The notes beneath the pieces were generated by a model. That model searched no databases, was not told where the DNA came from, and worked only from the letters and a program-made list of their open reading frames with translations. The position numbers and the translations under genes are program-made. Below, piece after piece: positions 50,981 through 61,491 of a DNA stretch of 64,000 nt (position 1 is the first letter of the stretch; each line of letters opens with the position of its first letter). The stretch is from Glaciecola sp048820975 (lineage in GTDB: Bacteria > Pseudomonadota > Gammaproteobacteria > Enterobacterales > Alteromonadaceae): NCBI RefSeq assembly GCF_048820975.1, contig NZ_JBMEUF010000001.1, forward strand, positions 2,542,001 to 2,606,000. The letters are read 5' to 3'.

Positions 50981-53773
50981 ATGAAGATGTTTGCTAATAG
51001 CCAAAAATCAAAATTCGCTAAAACGGTGATTGCATCCGCTATGTTTATTGCATTAGCGGGTTGTTCAGCTACTCAATCAGCGAGTACTGCGCCAGAAGTT
51101 GACGTTTCTAATGCCAAAATGGAGTTCGTACGAAGCGTTGAAGGTATTCAAGAGTACACCTTAGCTAACGGCATGAAAGTGCTGCTGTATCCAGATTCAG
51201 CGCAACCTAAAACACTGGTGAATATTACTTACCGTGTAGGCTCAGTGCATGAGAATTACGGTGAAACAGGTATGGCTCATTTGCTTGAGCATATGTTGTT
51301 TAAAGGCTCTACTAGCTTTAAAGATATTGATAAAGAATTTAATAAACGGGGTATGCGCGTTAACGCAACAACGTGGCTAGACCGTACCAACTATTTTGAG
51401 TTGTTTGAGTACGATGAAAAGAACCTAGAGTGGGCGTTAGGTATGGAAGCTGACCGCATGGTTAACGCTACCTTTACTAAAGAGCAACTTGAGTCAGAAA
51501 TGACAGTGGTTCGTAACGAAATGGAACGTGGTGAAAATAGCCCATTCCGTATGTTGTCTTCGCGTTTGTCATCAATGGCGTACTTGTGGCATAACTATGC
51601 CAACTCAACCATAGGCGCGCGTTCTGACGTTGAGAACTTCCCTTTTGAAAAGTTACGTGAGTTTTATGCTCGCCACTACCGGCCTGACAACGCAGTGCTA
51701 ACCTTGGCCGGGCGTTTTGATAAAGAAAAAGCTATGGCCTTGATTGAGCAAACCTTCGGTAAGTTAGCGCAGCCAGAAACACCGATTCAGCCTCTGTATA
51801 CGGTTGAGCCAACGCAAGATGGTGAGCGAGAAGTGAATCTTCGTCGTACCGGTGATGTTCCCATGATTGCGGCCACATACCATGTGCCAAGTGCCTTGCA
51901 TGAAGACACTCCAGCACTGCAAGTATTAGCCAAAGTTTTGTCTGACAGCGCACGTGGTCGTTTACAAAAAGATATGGTTGAAACCGGCCTTTCAACCGGT
52001 GCTTTTGCTTATTCTTACTTATTAAAACAGCCATCAACGTTTACAGTATTAGCCCAAGGCTCGAAAGGCGTAAACACAGAAGAAATGGAGCAAAAGCTGA
52101 TTTCTATGGTTGAAGACCTAAACTCAAATACATTGAGTGAAGAAGAAGTGGCAACAGCGAAGGCGGCTATTCTTAAAGAAACAGAAGAGTCGTTACGCAA
52201 CGTAACGGGTGTTGGCATGGAATTGTCAGAGTTTATTGCGATGGGTGATTATCGTTATATTTTCTATTTCCGTGACTTAGTTGAGAAAGTAACAGCAGAA
52301 GATGTGCAGCGTGTTGCTGATCAATATTTTGTTGCGAGTAACCGCACACTTGGGCGCTTTATTCCAACTAAAGACCCGGTACGTGCGGAAATTTCAGAAG
52401 CGAAAGACATTTCTGAGATTCTTGCTGACTATAAAGGCCGTAAAGCCGTTGAAGGCGGTGAAGTGTATGACAACAGCGTTGATAACGTAGTTGCGCGTTT
52501 GCAAGAGTTTGAATGGGCAACGGGTACTCAAGTGAGTGTTTATCCGAAAAAATTACGAGCAGGTGAAGTACACATTGCAATGACTTTCCCTGTAGGTGAT
52601 GTTGACTCGTTTAAAGCTTACGAAGCGGATTGGTCTATGCTTGGTGGCTTGTTGTTTAGTGGCTCACAGAAGTACAGCAAAGAAGACATCGCGTCGAAGC
52701 TTGATGCATTAAAAGCGTCGGTTAGAATTTCGACGGGTACAGTAGGTGAAATCAATGTATCGGTTAAAGCTGTAAAAGAGAACTTAGACGAAACCCTTAA
52801 CTTCGTTCAAGAAGTAATGGCTAATCCTACGTTTGATGAAACGGAAATTGAGATTGATCGTAAAGCGATGATCACTAGTTTAGAAATGAATCGTAGTGAA
52901 CCACAATCAGTGGCTGTGCGTGCATTGTCTAAATCATTAGACGCTACGGAAAAAGGCCATCCACTGGCATTTAAAACTATTGATGAAGAAATTGAAGGCC
53001 TTAACGACGTTACGCAAAAACGCTTAATGTTGCTACACAAAGCCTTATTTGACACAAGCAATGGTTTTGTATCAGTGGTAGGTGATGTTGACCCTGCAAC
53101 CGTTTCTAAAGCCTTAGAGTCACGTTTTGCCAGCTTCAAAGGGACTGTGGACTTCACTGAAATGACTGACGAATTGAACGATGTATCAGGTTTGGACATG
53201 TGGTTAGAAACGCCAGATAAAGCCAACGCCCAACTATACATTGCCCATGTTATTGATTTGAACCCTCAACATCCAGATTACCATGCGGCTTTCATTGCTA
53301 ACCAAATATTTGGTGGCAGCGGTTTCGCATCACGTTTAATGCAGCGCATTCGTGTTAAAGAAGGGTATAGCTATGGTACGGGTTCTGGTTTGTCACTTCA
53401 GTATGACGAAGAGCGCGGAATGTATTATATGTCGGCCATTGCCGCACCTGAGAACATGAAGCTAGTGGTTGAGGCATACAAAGAAGAAGTTCAAAAAGTA
53501 ATTGATAATGGTTTCACTGAAAAAGAAGTGGCAGATGCAATTGACGGTGCATTGAAATCACAACGTGTGACCTGGTCTAGCGAAGCTTTTATTGCGCGCA
53601 TGTTAAACAACAACAAGCAATTAGACCGCAATATTCTTTGGTTTAAAGAATACCAAGATAAGCTCGAGCAGGTAGATGTTGCATCGGTAAATGCAGCCTT
53701 TGCAAAGCACATTGCCCGCAAAGACTTAAACATATTTGCAGCAGGTGACTGGGCGAAAGTAAACGCAAAGTAA
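50981..53773 (+). CDS. M16 family zinc peptidase lipoprotein
   Basis: 930 aa. Lipobox signal (FIALAGC) then two M16 halves. The first half has the inverted zinc motif HLLEH (residues 100-104) and a downstream Glu in TVVRNEMERGEN; the second half is the inactive partner with the RxxY-like YSYGTGSG. M16 enzymes form a clamshell that degrades peptides in the periplasm; Alteromonadales carry several. GGGAG precedes the ATG. Single-gene unit. Confidence 0.92.
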   Translation: MKMFANSQKSKFAKTVIASAMFIALAGCSATQSASTAPEVDVSNAKMEFVRSVEGIQEYTLANGMKVLLYPDSAQPKTLVNITYRVGSVHENYGETGMAHLLEHMLFKGSTSFKDIDKEFNKRGMRVNATTWLDRTNYFELFEYDEKNLEWALGMEADRMVNATFTKEQLESEMTVVRNEMERGENSPFRMLSSRLSSMAYLWHNYANSTIGARSDVENFPFEKLREFYARHYRPDNAVLTLAGRFDKEKAMALIEQTFGKLAQPETPIQPLYTVEPTQDGEREVNLRRTGDVPMIAATYHVPSALHEDTPALQVLAKVLSDSARGRLQKDMVETGLSTGAFAYSYLLKQPSTFTVLAQGSKGVNTEEMEQKLISMVEDLNSNTLSEEEVATAKAAILKETEESLRNVTGVGMELSEFIAMGDYRYIFYFRDLVEKVTAEDVQRVADQYFVASNRTLGRFIPTKDPVRAEISEAKDISEILADYKGRKAVEGGEVYDNSVDNVVARLQEFEWATGTQVSVYPKKLRAGEVHIAMTFPVGDVDSFKAYEADWSMLGGLLFSGSQKYSKEDIASKLDALKASVRISTGTVGEINVSVKAVKENLDETLNFVQEVMANPTFDETEIEIDRKAMITSLEMNRSEPQSVAVRALSKSLDATEKGHPLAFKTIDEEIEGLNDVTQKRLMLLHKALFDTSNGFVSVVGDVDPATVSKALESRFASFKGTVDFTEMTDELNDVSGLDMWLETPDKANAQLYIAHVIDLNPQHPDYHAAFIANQIFGGSGFASRLMQRIRVKEGYSYGTGSGLSLQYDEERGMYYMSAIAAPENMKLVVEAYKEEVQKVIDNGFTEKEVADAIDGALKSQRVTWSSEAFIARMLNNNKQLDRNILWFKEYQDKLEQVDVASVNAAFAKHIARKDLNIFAAGDWAKVNAK

Positions 53774-53814
53774 AATAGCGCTTTATTTATATAGCTGTTT
53801 TATTTAATAAAGTC

Positions 53815-53852
53815 AGCCTTGTTTGGTCAGTATTAACTGGTCAAGCAAGGCT
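53815..53852 (+). terminator. Possible terminator of the M16 peptidase gene
   Basis: AGCCTTG / CAAGGCT arms with a 24-nt loop, 41 nt past the stop. The T tract is weak. Confidence 0.45.
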
Positions 53853-54049
53853 ATTCTCCTCCTTCCATGAGGTAGTCAAGCAAGCCTGCGCAAACAAAAT
53901 CATCATCTAAAACTGACCAGTTATAAGCTTATTTGTATTACTGCCATTCCACTAAAGTTTCATTAAAAATTCAAGTTCTGCAATTCCATGTGAAAGTAAA
54001 CTGCTGTACATTACATGCAGATTTTATTTTCTACACTTAGTTAAGATTT

Positions 54050-55417
54050 ATGAAAAAAGCGCTCATTATTACAGGCTTAATAGTTATCACTTTTAGTGCT
54101 GTTTTTACTTGGGCGGTCAAGTTTCCACCTTGGCAAATAGGGGCGGCAATTAAAATATCTACCGGCTTAGGCGCAAAGCTAGCGTGTTCAGCCAAGCACA
54201 TTTCAAAGTTAAGTGATGCACAAATAATAGAAGACCTTGCCAGTTACTCACCTGCTAATCGATTATTAGATATAGAATATATACACACTGAAAAACGTGT
54301 AAAAGCCAGCATGTTTGGCTTAAGTGAAGCCTCAGCTACATTTCGAGAAAACATAGGTTGTGCATTAGATTTTGGTGATACTAGCGCATTAGATGCTGTC
54401 ACGGCTCCGTCATACAAGAGCCTAGCTGAAGCACAGCAAATGAAAATTTGGCCCGAAGGTGAAATAGTGAATACTATTTTGCCTACAGTGCAGTTAAGCC
54501 TAAATGAGCAGCTAATGCTTGATAACCAAGGCGGATTTGATACGCGTGCTCTGCTTATTGTTAAAGATGGCGTAGTGGTAGCTGAAAGCTATGCAGAAGG
54601 CTTTAGCGCCAATTCTTTATTGCTAGGTTGGTCAATGGGTAAAAGTATGACCGCCATGATGATTGGCCACTCAATACTACAAGGCCAATTGGCAATTAAC
54701 GACACAAACTTGTTTCCCCAATGGCAAAATGACGAGCGCAAAGAAATAAGCCTTGAAGACTTACTCACCATGACAAGCGGTTTAGATTTTGACGAAGTGT
54801 ATACCCCAGGCAGTGACTCAACCCATATGCTTTTTTCTGCTTATAGCGCGTCAGATGTAGCGCTAGCTTCACCTTTAAAAGAAATTCCCGGCTCACACTT
54901 TTCGTATTCATCAGGCACTACCAATATTTTGTCGCGCCTAATATATAAACGTGTTGGTGCCAGCGCACAAGCTAATATCGACTTTCTTCACACCCATGTG
55001 CTATCACCCCTTGGTATGCACCACACCCTATTTGAAACTGACTCTAGCGGCGTTTTTGTGGGTAGCTCTTACATGTATGCAAGCGCGCGAGATTGGGCTA
55101 GGTTGGGCCAAGTCATGTTAAACAATGGCAAATTAAACGGGCATAAACTCGTAAATGAAAGTTGGCTTGCCCAAGCCCATTCTCCAAACAATAGCAACAA
55201 CGATGGGCGTTACGGCTATCAATTTTGGTTAAACCAAGGTAATGGTAATAACGAACAAGACTTACGCTGGCCAAATTTACCCGAAGATGCATACGCCATG
55301 ATGGGAAATAGAGGGCAAGTTGTTATGATTATCCCTTCAAGCAAAACGGTAATAGTAAGGCTAGGATGGTCTGCTAGCCATTATAACGTTAACGAGCGCT
55401 TTGCTAGCCTTCTATAA
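54050..55417 (+). CDS. Beta-lactamase-fold serine hydrolase
   Basis: 455 aa. N-terminal membrane anchor (ALIITGLIVITFSAVFTWA), then a class C beta-lactamase/esterase-like domain: SMGK catalytic Ser-x-x-Lys at 195-198, YSSGTTN (Tyr-x-Asn-like motif) near 283, and a GNRGQ segment near 424. Such proteins are esterases or D-aminopeptidases rather than drug-resistance enzymes. Faces the periplasm. Single gene. Confidence 0.88.
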   Translation: MKKALIITGLIVITFSAVFTWAVKFPPWQIGAAIKISTGLGAKLACSAKHISKLSDAQIIEDLASYSPANRLLDIEYIHTEKRVKASMFGLSEASATFRENIGCALDFGDTSALDAVTAPSYKSLAEAQQMKIWPEGEIVNTILPTVQLSLNEQLMLDNQGGFDTRALLIVKDGVVVAESYAEGFSANSLLLGWSMGKSMTAMMIGHSILQGQLAINDTNLFPQWQNDERKEISLEDLLTMTSGLDFDEVYTPGSDSTHMLFSAYSASDVALASPLKEIPGSHFSYSSGTTNILSRLIYKRVGASAQANIDFLHTHVLSPLGMHHTLFETDSSGVFVGSSYMYASARDWARLGQVMLNNGKLNGHKLVNESWLAQAHSPNNSNNDGRYGYQFWLNQGNGNNEQDLRWPNLPEDAYAMMGNRGQVVMIIPSSKTVIVRLGWSASHYNVNERFASLL

Positions 55418-55575
55418 GCACTAAATGCACGAGTAATACTCTCACTAAGCCTCTTATTATATGCATAATCTTAACTCTGTTTCCCCAAACCACCTGTTTA
55501 TCTGCAAAGATAGTTGTAATAAATTGTTAATCAAGACTACAGATACAAATTTACTCGTAAGGAGTTAACCCAATT

Positions 55576-56487
55576 ATGTCGATTAATAAATTACAACAGG
55601 CCCGAGACTTAGAATTACCTACACGCCAAGCAATGCTTGAACGAGATGCTTCTGTGCAGGCATTTTGGGATCATAATAACAATATTCTTAGCGAAGCTTG
55701 GAGCCAGTGGGAAACTAGCGAACAAGAAAAGCTACCATTATTAAGCAATGCTTTGCTTGATGACCGCTTGCGCGACGCTGTAATGCAAGCATGGGAAGAC
55801 CCATCTAAAGAATCTGTCGTGAAAGACTTATGGAAGGAAGTAGCTCCCAACGTGTACGAGTGCCAATTCTTCAACCCAGAAAAGTTAACGGCCTTTAGAG
55901 ATTATTTAGAACAAGTGTGGGATGCACAAATACCTTTGCGTCCACCCTATGGTATTGTGTTAAATAGGCGCGGAGCAATGCTTGACCCTCGTTCACAAGG
56001 GTATTTAGCAGCGCCCAGTTTTCAGCGATTTTATCAAGAGTTATTGACTACTTACATGCGTCCTATTGCTCGCTTGTTGTTTCCCGAAATTGTAGGTTAT
56101 GACACTCAAAGCTTTGGTTTCTCAATTCAATATAAGCCTGGCACTGATACCTCTATTCGCCCACACACAGATGCTTCAGCGGTAACTTTGAATATTAATA
56201 TCAATCCGCAACATGAGAAGTTTGAAGGGTCGGCACTTAATTTTTATGATTCGCGTATGAATTTAACTAGCGAACTTAGCTTTAAGCCCGGTACTGCAAT
56301 GATCCACCGAGGTAACGTGCCCCATGCAGCGCAGCCAATTACAGGTGGTGAGCGTTCAAACATTGTATTGTGGCTTTATGGTGATTACGGACGTATACCG
56401 CAACGCAATACAATGGCACCTCCTACTGATGCACGTGAGCGTTGGTCAGTCCCTAGTAGTGCACCCGATGGTTTTGCTCCTTTTTAA
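55576..56487 (+). CDS. 2-oxoglutarate/Fe(II) oxygenase
   Basis: 303 aa. The iron triad is visible: RPHTDAS (His197, Asp199) and HAAQPITGGERSN (His250, with Arg260 for 2-oxoglutarate). This resembles prolyl-hydroxylase-like bacterial 2OG oxygenases. Substrate unknown. AAGGAG precedes the ATG. It is a single gene, 158 nt after the serine hydrolase. Confidence 0.88.
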   Translation: MSINKLQQARDLELPTRQAMLERDASVQAFWDHNNNILSEAWSQWETSEQEKLPLLSNALLDDRLRDAVMQAWEDPSKESVVKDLWKEVAPNVYECQFFNPEKLTAFRDYLEQVWDAQIPLRPPYGIVLNRRGAMLDPRSQGYLAAPSFQRFYQELLTTYMRPIARLLFPEIVGYDTQSFGFSIQYKPGTDTSIRPHTDASAVTLNININPQHEKFEGSALNFYDSRMNLTSELSFKPGTAMIHRGNVPHAAQPITGGERSNIVLWLYGDYGRIPQRNTMAPPTDARERWSVPSSAPDGFAPF

Positions 56488-56712
56488 AGGAGCAAAGGTA
56501 TTAGAAAGAACAATTGACGCTATTCGTGAATTCATTTATCTATTAGCGAAATTCACCACTATTTTGCCTTTGAAATACTTATTGGTTTTTTAAAAAACTT
56601 AAGGTATTGTTTTAGTTGGTTTTTATTTTTGGCATGCGCTGTGCTTTGTAATGCACTATATAGCGTAATATTAAACATACTCACATTACTAAATAAAACA
56701 AAGGATGCTGTT

Positions 56713-57378
56713 ATGCCGGTAAAGCTTGAAGATCGCCCTATTGAACAAGTTAAAGAAGAAGTGATTGACGTACTCATACATAACTTTAGCCACGGCATTA
56801 TTTCTAGCGAAGCTTTTGAGCGACGTTTAGATGCAGTAATTGAAACGACTCAGCATCAAGTAATGATGGATCAAATAAAAGATTTAGACGCTGCGCCTAA
56901 TGACGATATTAAAAAGCAGAAAGAGGCGCAGTTTTCAGTTAATTACGCTCAGCAAAGCACTGATGATTCAGAAACAATGCTCAATATATTAGGTGAAACC
57001 GATAGAAGCGGTATTTGGACGGTACCAAGGCACATCAAGGTTTTCACTTTTCTAGGCAATTCAACAATAGACTTCACCAATGCGCGCTTTTGTGGCCCCA
57101 ACGTGACTATAAAAGTATATAGCCTTATGGGCTCTGATAAAATTTACATCCCTGAGAATATTAATGTTGTTTCAAAAGCATTTTGCATATTAGGCAGCAC
57201 TCGAAACAAAGCGCCGTCAATTGCCAGCAACCAAGCTCCTACAATTACGGTAGAGGGCGTGGTTATTTTGTCTGAATTAAGTATTAAGATAAAAACAACG
57301 ATGAAAGAGTCTTTCGTGGCTTTTGCGAATAAGATGAAAGCCATGCTTGATGGCGATTACAACAGCGCTAAGCGTTAA
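56713..57378 (+). CDS. DUF1707/LiaF-like protein
   Basis: About 221 aa, no membrane helix. The N-terminal helical part (VIDVLIHNFSHGIISSEAFE, then RRLDAVIET) is a DUF1707/SHOCT-like short helical domain; the C-terminal half (HIKVFTFLGNSTIDFTNARF, then VTIKVYSLMGSDKIYIPE) is the beta-helical LiaF/toast-rack-like domain. Gram-positive LiaF regulates envelope stress signalling. AAGGA precedes the ATG at 56713; the open frame begins earlier without support. Confidence 0.8.
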   Translation: MPVKLEDRPIEQVKEEVIDVLIHNFSHGIISSEAFERRLDAVIETTQHQVMMDQIKDLDAAPNDDIKKQKEAQFSVNYAQQSTDDSETMLNILGETDRSGIWTVPRHIKVFTFLGNSTIDFTNARFCGPNVTIKVYSLMGSDKIYIPENINVVSKAFCILGSTRNKAPSIASNQAPTITVEGVVILSELSIKIKTTMKESFVAFANKMKAMLDGDYNSAKR

Positions 57379-57390
57379 ACGAAAATACAC

Positions 57391-57420
57391 AACTCAACCA
57401 GCATATATGCCGGTTGAGTT
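57391..57420. terminator. Hairpin between convergent genes
   Basis: AACTCAACC / GGTTGAGTT with inner GCATATATGC-like pairing, 13 nt past the LiaF-like stop. No T tract, so function uncertain. Confidence 0.45.
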
Positions 57421-57439
57421 AGCGTTAATATTTAACCCT

Positions 57440-59791
57440 TTAAAAATTTCTTTTCACTGTTAAGCCAACCGTTCTAGGTTTAGCGTAAGAAATTTGTGTA
57501 GTGCCGTAAAAACCAGTTACATCAAAACCAATTAAAGCATGATCAGAGTCGCTTAGGTTGTTTACATAGGCAATAACACTCCATTTGTCTTCGTTGTCAG
57601 TCCAACTTAGGTTGGCATCGGCTTTAAAGTGGCTATCAATTCTATGGGCTGTAAAGTTTCTAGCATTGTGAAATGTATGGGATTGATAAGAACCGCTTAG
57701 TTGCACAGCTACATTACCGCTTTGAATATCCCAGTTGTACCGAATAAGGCCAGATGCTTGTAATTCAGGTGTGTAAGGTGGGGTTGTATCTTCAAATACA
57801 CCAGAAGCCACTTCAAGATCTTCCACCTTTGCATCGGTATAAGACATACCAAACATCAGGTCTAATCCTTCACTAGGGTTAACAAATATCTCGACTTCTG
57901 CTCCAGTAAATTTAGCTTGCTCGTTAAATACGACGCCAGCATTATTTACCCATGAAAATGACTGATAGTCTGAATAGTCATAGTGAAACAAACTTCCATT
58001 TATTTGAACTTTACCGCCATCTAACGTATGTTTAGTACCCGCTTCATACGAAACTAATACCTCAGGTTTATATGTACTGAATCCACCAAATAGTGGCGCG
58101 TTAAAGCTACCCGCTTTCACGCCTCGATTGATCCCCGCATAATAAAGCGTATCATCATTCGGAGAATAATCGAGTTGTACTTTTGCCGACCATAAATTCT
58201 GATCATTGTTTATGTGCGCTTCTTCAAACATAACTCCGTTTAAGTCCACTTCAATTACTCGGTCATCAGTATTGGTATTTGAAAAAACAAAACCGTCTAG
58301 ACTTTTGTTTTCCTTAATCACGCGTGCACCCGCAACCAAGGTTAAGGAGTCAGATAAGTAATAATCTATTTGGCCAAATAATGACAATGAATCAGTACTA
58401 ATATCTGCCAGCGTATTCACTTCTTCGCCAGCTAGAAAACCTGCGGAAGGAGAAGCGGCAAGGCCTTGAATATAATCGGTGTTAATCGCTAAATAATAAA
58501 GACCACTTACCCAGCTAAATGAATCACTTTCTCCGGAAAAACGAAACTCTTGGCTAAATTGCGCTATGTCTCCATCAGATTGAAAAATTAACTCCGGGGA
58601 GGCGGTTTGATCAGAATCAAGTCCAACAACACGAGTAAATTTTTTATAATCGGTAATAGACACCAATTGCATAAAATCAAAGTCATAATCAACTGTTGCC
58701 ATTAACCCTTTTGATTCAATTTTGTTTTGGTCGTCAAACGCAAAATCTTTGTTAACTTTATTACCGCTACCGTCGGGGTCAAAATTCCCGTTGAAGTCGC
58801 CACCTTGCACAGGGCGCAGTGGGTCACCATTAAAATTAGCGTCAACGCATTCGCCAAGCTGTATTTTATCGCAACCTAGAGGGTCATCTGCGGCATAAAT
58901 AACATCAATAATATTGCCGTTTGCATCAGCAATTTCTGTGGTATTAACTACCTGATAAGGGCCTTCACTTTTAGTTGTTTGCGCCCAATTTGCATTAAGC
59001 AACACCGTACCATTATCATTAATATCAAATTCCAGTTGGGCACGAATAGCTTGAGTATCATCATTATAACCGTCTTGTCCGCCCCCTACAGAACCCGCTC
59101 TCGTATCAGGCTCAGCGCTTTGTTGATAAACATTCTCCAGAATTTCACCTTGTTGATTAGATAAAACAGATATCCGCCCTCGAACAGAATCTGACAAACT
59201 ACCTGAAACAGCCCCTTCAAAACGAAACTGCTCAAAGCTGGCGGCTGTGAATTCTACATAACCCTCGGTGTCTTCAGTAGGTTTTGCGGTAATTGTATTA
59301 ACGAGTCCACCGGTGGCGTTTCGCCCAAAAAGTGTGCCTTGTGGACCTTTTAAAATTTCTACCCGAGATAAATCAAATATACCGAAGGTTTGAGCTTGCG
59401 TGCTAGCCAAATATCCACCATCAACATAAACCGCCACGGGCGCTTCTGCAATATCCGCATAGTCATTTTGTACTACACCACGGATATTAAAAATAGCGCG
59501 TTGGCCGCCTATATCACCCGCCATTGATACGCCAGGCGTAAATGCAATTAAATCGATACTGTCGTCAAATCCAAGCTTATCCATTTGTTCACCACTAAAT
59601 GCGGTAACAGCAATACTTACGTCATTAAGATATTGTTCTCTTTTCTGTGCTGTAACTAGGATACGTTCGAAAACCCCAGTTGAAGTCGCCACTTCCTCGG
59701 TAGGCTTTGATTCTTGTGCTTGTGAAAGTGCCGTAATGACCGCCAGCGGCAATAAACTCAGCTTTAATTTGTATATATGTTTTTTTATCAT
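57440..59791 (-). CDS. TonB-dependent receptor (second)
   Basis: 783 aa from the ATG at 59791, chosen because AGGGA is 9 nt upstream (a longer frame starts at 59842 without it). Signal peptide then plug: RILVTAQKREQYLNDVSIAV, the TonB-box area, and FNIRGVVQNDYADIAEAPVA, GPQGTLFGRNATGG. The barrel ends in RTVGLTVKRNF with the terminal Phe. This FecA-unlike, VTAQKRE subfamily takes up many substrates. It is followed on the same strand, upstream, by an NCS1 permease, suggesting uptake of a nucleobase-type compound. Confidence 0.92.
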   Translation of the reverse strand: MIKKHIYKLKLSLLPLAVITALSQAQESKPTEEVATSTGVFERILVTAQKREQYLNDVSIAVTAFSGEQMDKLGFDDSIDLIAFTPGVSMAGDIGGQRAIFNIRGVVQNDYADIAEAPVAVYVDGGYLASTQAQTFGIFDLSRVEILKGPQGTLFGRNATGGLVNTITAKPTEDTEGYVEFTAASFEQFRFEGAVSGSLSDSVRGRISVLSNQQGEILENVYQQSAEPDTRAGSVGGGQDGYNDDTQAIRAQLEFDINDNGTVLLNANWAQTTKSEGPYQVVNTTEIADANGNIIDVIYAADDPLGCDKIQLGECVDANFNGDPLRPVQGGDFNGNFDPDGSGNKVNKDFAFDDQNKIESKGLMATVDYDFDFMQLVSITDYKKFTRVVGLDSDQTASPELIFQSDGDIAQFSQEFRFSGESDSFSWVSGLYYLAINTDYIQGLAASPSAGFLAGEEVNTLADISTDSLSLFGQIDYYLSDSLTLVAGARVIKENKSLDGFVFSNTNTDDRVIEVDLNGVMFEEAHINNDQNLWSAKVQLDYSPNDDTLYYAGINRGVKAGSFNAPLFGGFSTYKPEVLVSYEAGTKHTLDGGKVQINGSLFHYDYSDYQSFSWVNNAGVVFNEQAKFTGAEVEIFVNPSEGLDLMFGMSYTDAKVEDLEVASGVFEDTTPPYTPELQASGLIRYNWDIQSGNVAVQLSGSYQSHTFHNARNFTAHRIDSHFKADANLSWTDNEDKWSVIAYVNNLSDSDHALIGFDVTGFYGTTQISYAKPRTVGLTVKRNF

Positions 59792-59952
59792 TTTTATCAT
59801 TCCCTGGTTTTTCTTGTTAATAAATGAAGCAGAATTGCCCACGTTTACCCTTGATCCAACTCACCGGGCCGAACAAAAAATTAATCGCCATGTTGCCAAT
59901 GATAATTTTTTGAACGCCCTACACGCGTTAAGGTCTATCGCTGATGAACTGG

Positions 59953-61491
59953 CTACTGCCTTTTTAAGAAGTAATAAAGCGTTGCGCCGAGGATTGAACC
60001 GGTAAACCAACCGTAGTCATAAAACCAGTTCAAATACCCTGTTGTTAAGGTGAACAAGGACAGTGCTGCTGGCATTAGAAATGCCACCATTCCTTGATAA
60101 TTAATATCTGCATATTTCCCGCCTCGTTGATAAAGAGAGACCAGATCTAACTGCTGCTTATTGATCACGAAATAATCCACAATCATGATCCCAGCTATAG
60201 GGCCTAGCAGACTTGAATAGCCCATTAACCAATTTGAATAAAGGGCTTCAACACTCACATCGGATTCAATCCAGTGCATTTTTCGCAATAGCTCCCAACT
60301 CATCATCAACAAAGCAATGAGCCCACTTAGTAAGACACCACGTTTTTCACTAATAAACTTAGGAGCTAGATTTTGAAAATCGTTTGTAGGAGAAACGATG
60401 TTTGCCGCACTGTTGGTGGAAAGTGTGGCAACAATAATTAAGATCATGGCAATACCAACAACGATTGGGTCACCAATTTTACCTATTAGGTTAATAGGAT
60501 CAGATATGGTTTCACCTACTAACACTGTAGATGCAGATGTGAGGATCACGCCCAGTGAGGCAAAAAACAACATCGTTAATGGAAGCCCTATTACCTGCCC
60601 CACTATTTGGTCTTTTTGCGATTTCACAAAACGGCTAAAATCTGGAATGTTTAAGCTTAAAGTAGCCCAAAATCCCACCATAGCAGTAACACCTGCGAGT
60701 AAATAAGGAAATGCGAAGTCGTCTTCGGGTCGATTTGCCGGAGTAGCTAACACTTCCATTAAGTCTATTTTCGGTAGGGTCCAAAGCATTAAACAAACCC
60801 CTACAGTGAGTAATATAGGCGCTGACCAATTTTCCAGCTTTTTGATTGAATCAGACCCTTTCAACACTACGTACAAATTCAAAGCCCAAAACATTAAAAA
60901 ACCGTAAACCTCACCCTTACTCCCTAGCGCAGCCCAATCGTCGGAAATATTTGCCAACAAGAGATGGCAAGCAATGCCACCGAATAAAGTTTGAATGCCA
61001 AACCAACCGCATGCCACTATTGCTCGAATTAAACAGGGTAGATTAGAGCCATACAATCCAAAGGAAGAGCGCAATAAAACAGGGAACGGAATACCATATT
61101 TAGTCCCTGAAAATGCGTTTAAGGTAAGCGGAATAAGTACAATTATATTGGCGATTAATATGGTGACTAAAGCTTCAATTACCGATAAACCAAAATATGC
61201 AGTCAATACACCACCTAAAGTATAGGTGGGTACACAAATTGCCATCCCGACCCACAGTGATGCCACATCCCATTTATGCCAAGTGCGCTGAGCCACTTTA
61301 GTTGGAGCAATATCGTCGTTATATAGTGAGCTATTACGTACGTCATTTTGAACACTTAACTCAATAAACGCACCTACTTCATGCATTTGTGATTCGACTA
61401 TCTGTGGTTCTTTTTTATTATTTAGCACAATTTTTCTGCCTGCTGATATGGATGAATATTTAAGCTGCTTAGCCGTTTTTCTTTTTATCAA
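59953..61491 (-). CDS. NCS1 family nucleobase/allantoin/hydantoin permease
   Basis: 512 aa with about 12 membrane segments: WDVASLWVGMAICVPTYTLG in TM1, AFSGTKYGIPFPVLLRSSFG, and SRFVKSQKDQIVGQVIGLP. This is the NCS1/Mhp1 pattern; the conserved TM6 and TM8 side chains suggest a purine, allantoin or hydantoin type. The start at 61491 is a TTG; an ATG at 61386 would remove an unusual 35-residue basic head and may be the true start. The TonB receptor lies 162 nt downstream. Confidence 0.88.
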   Translation of the reverse strand: MIKRKTAKQLKYSSISAGRKIVLNNKKEPQIVESQMHEVGAFIELSVQNDVRNSSLYNDDIAPTKVAQRTWHKWDVASLWVGMAICVPTYTLGGVLTAYFGLSVIEALVTILIANIIVLIPLTLNAFSGTKYGIPFPVLLRSSFGLYGSNLPCLIRAIVACGWFGIQTLFGGIACHLLLANISDDWAALGSKGEVYGFLMFWALNLYVVLKGSDSIKKLENWSAPILLTVGVCLMLWTLPKIDLMEVLATPANRPEDDFAFPYLLAGVTAMVGFWATLSLNIPDFSRFVKSQKDQIVGQVIGLPLTMLFFASLGVILTSASTVLVGETISDPINLIGKIGDPIVVGIAMILIIVATLSTNSAANIVSPTNDFQNLAPKFISEKRGVLLSGLIALLMMSWELLRKMHWIESDVSVEALYSNWLMGYSSLLGPIAGIMIVDYFVINKQQLDLVSLYQRGGKYADINYQGMVAFLMPAALSLFTLTTGYLNWFYDYGWFTGSILGATLYYFLKRQ

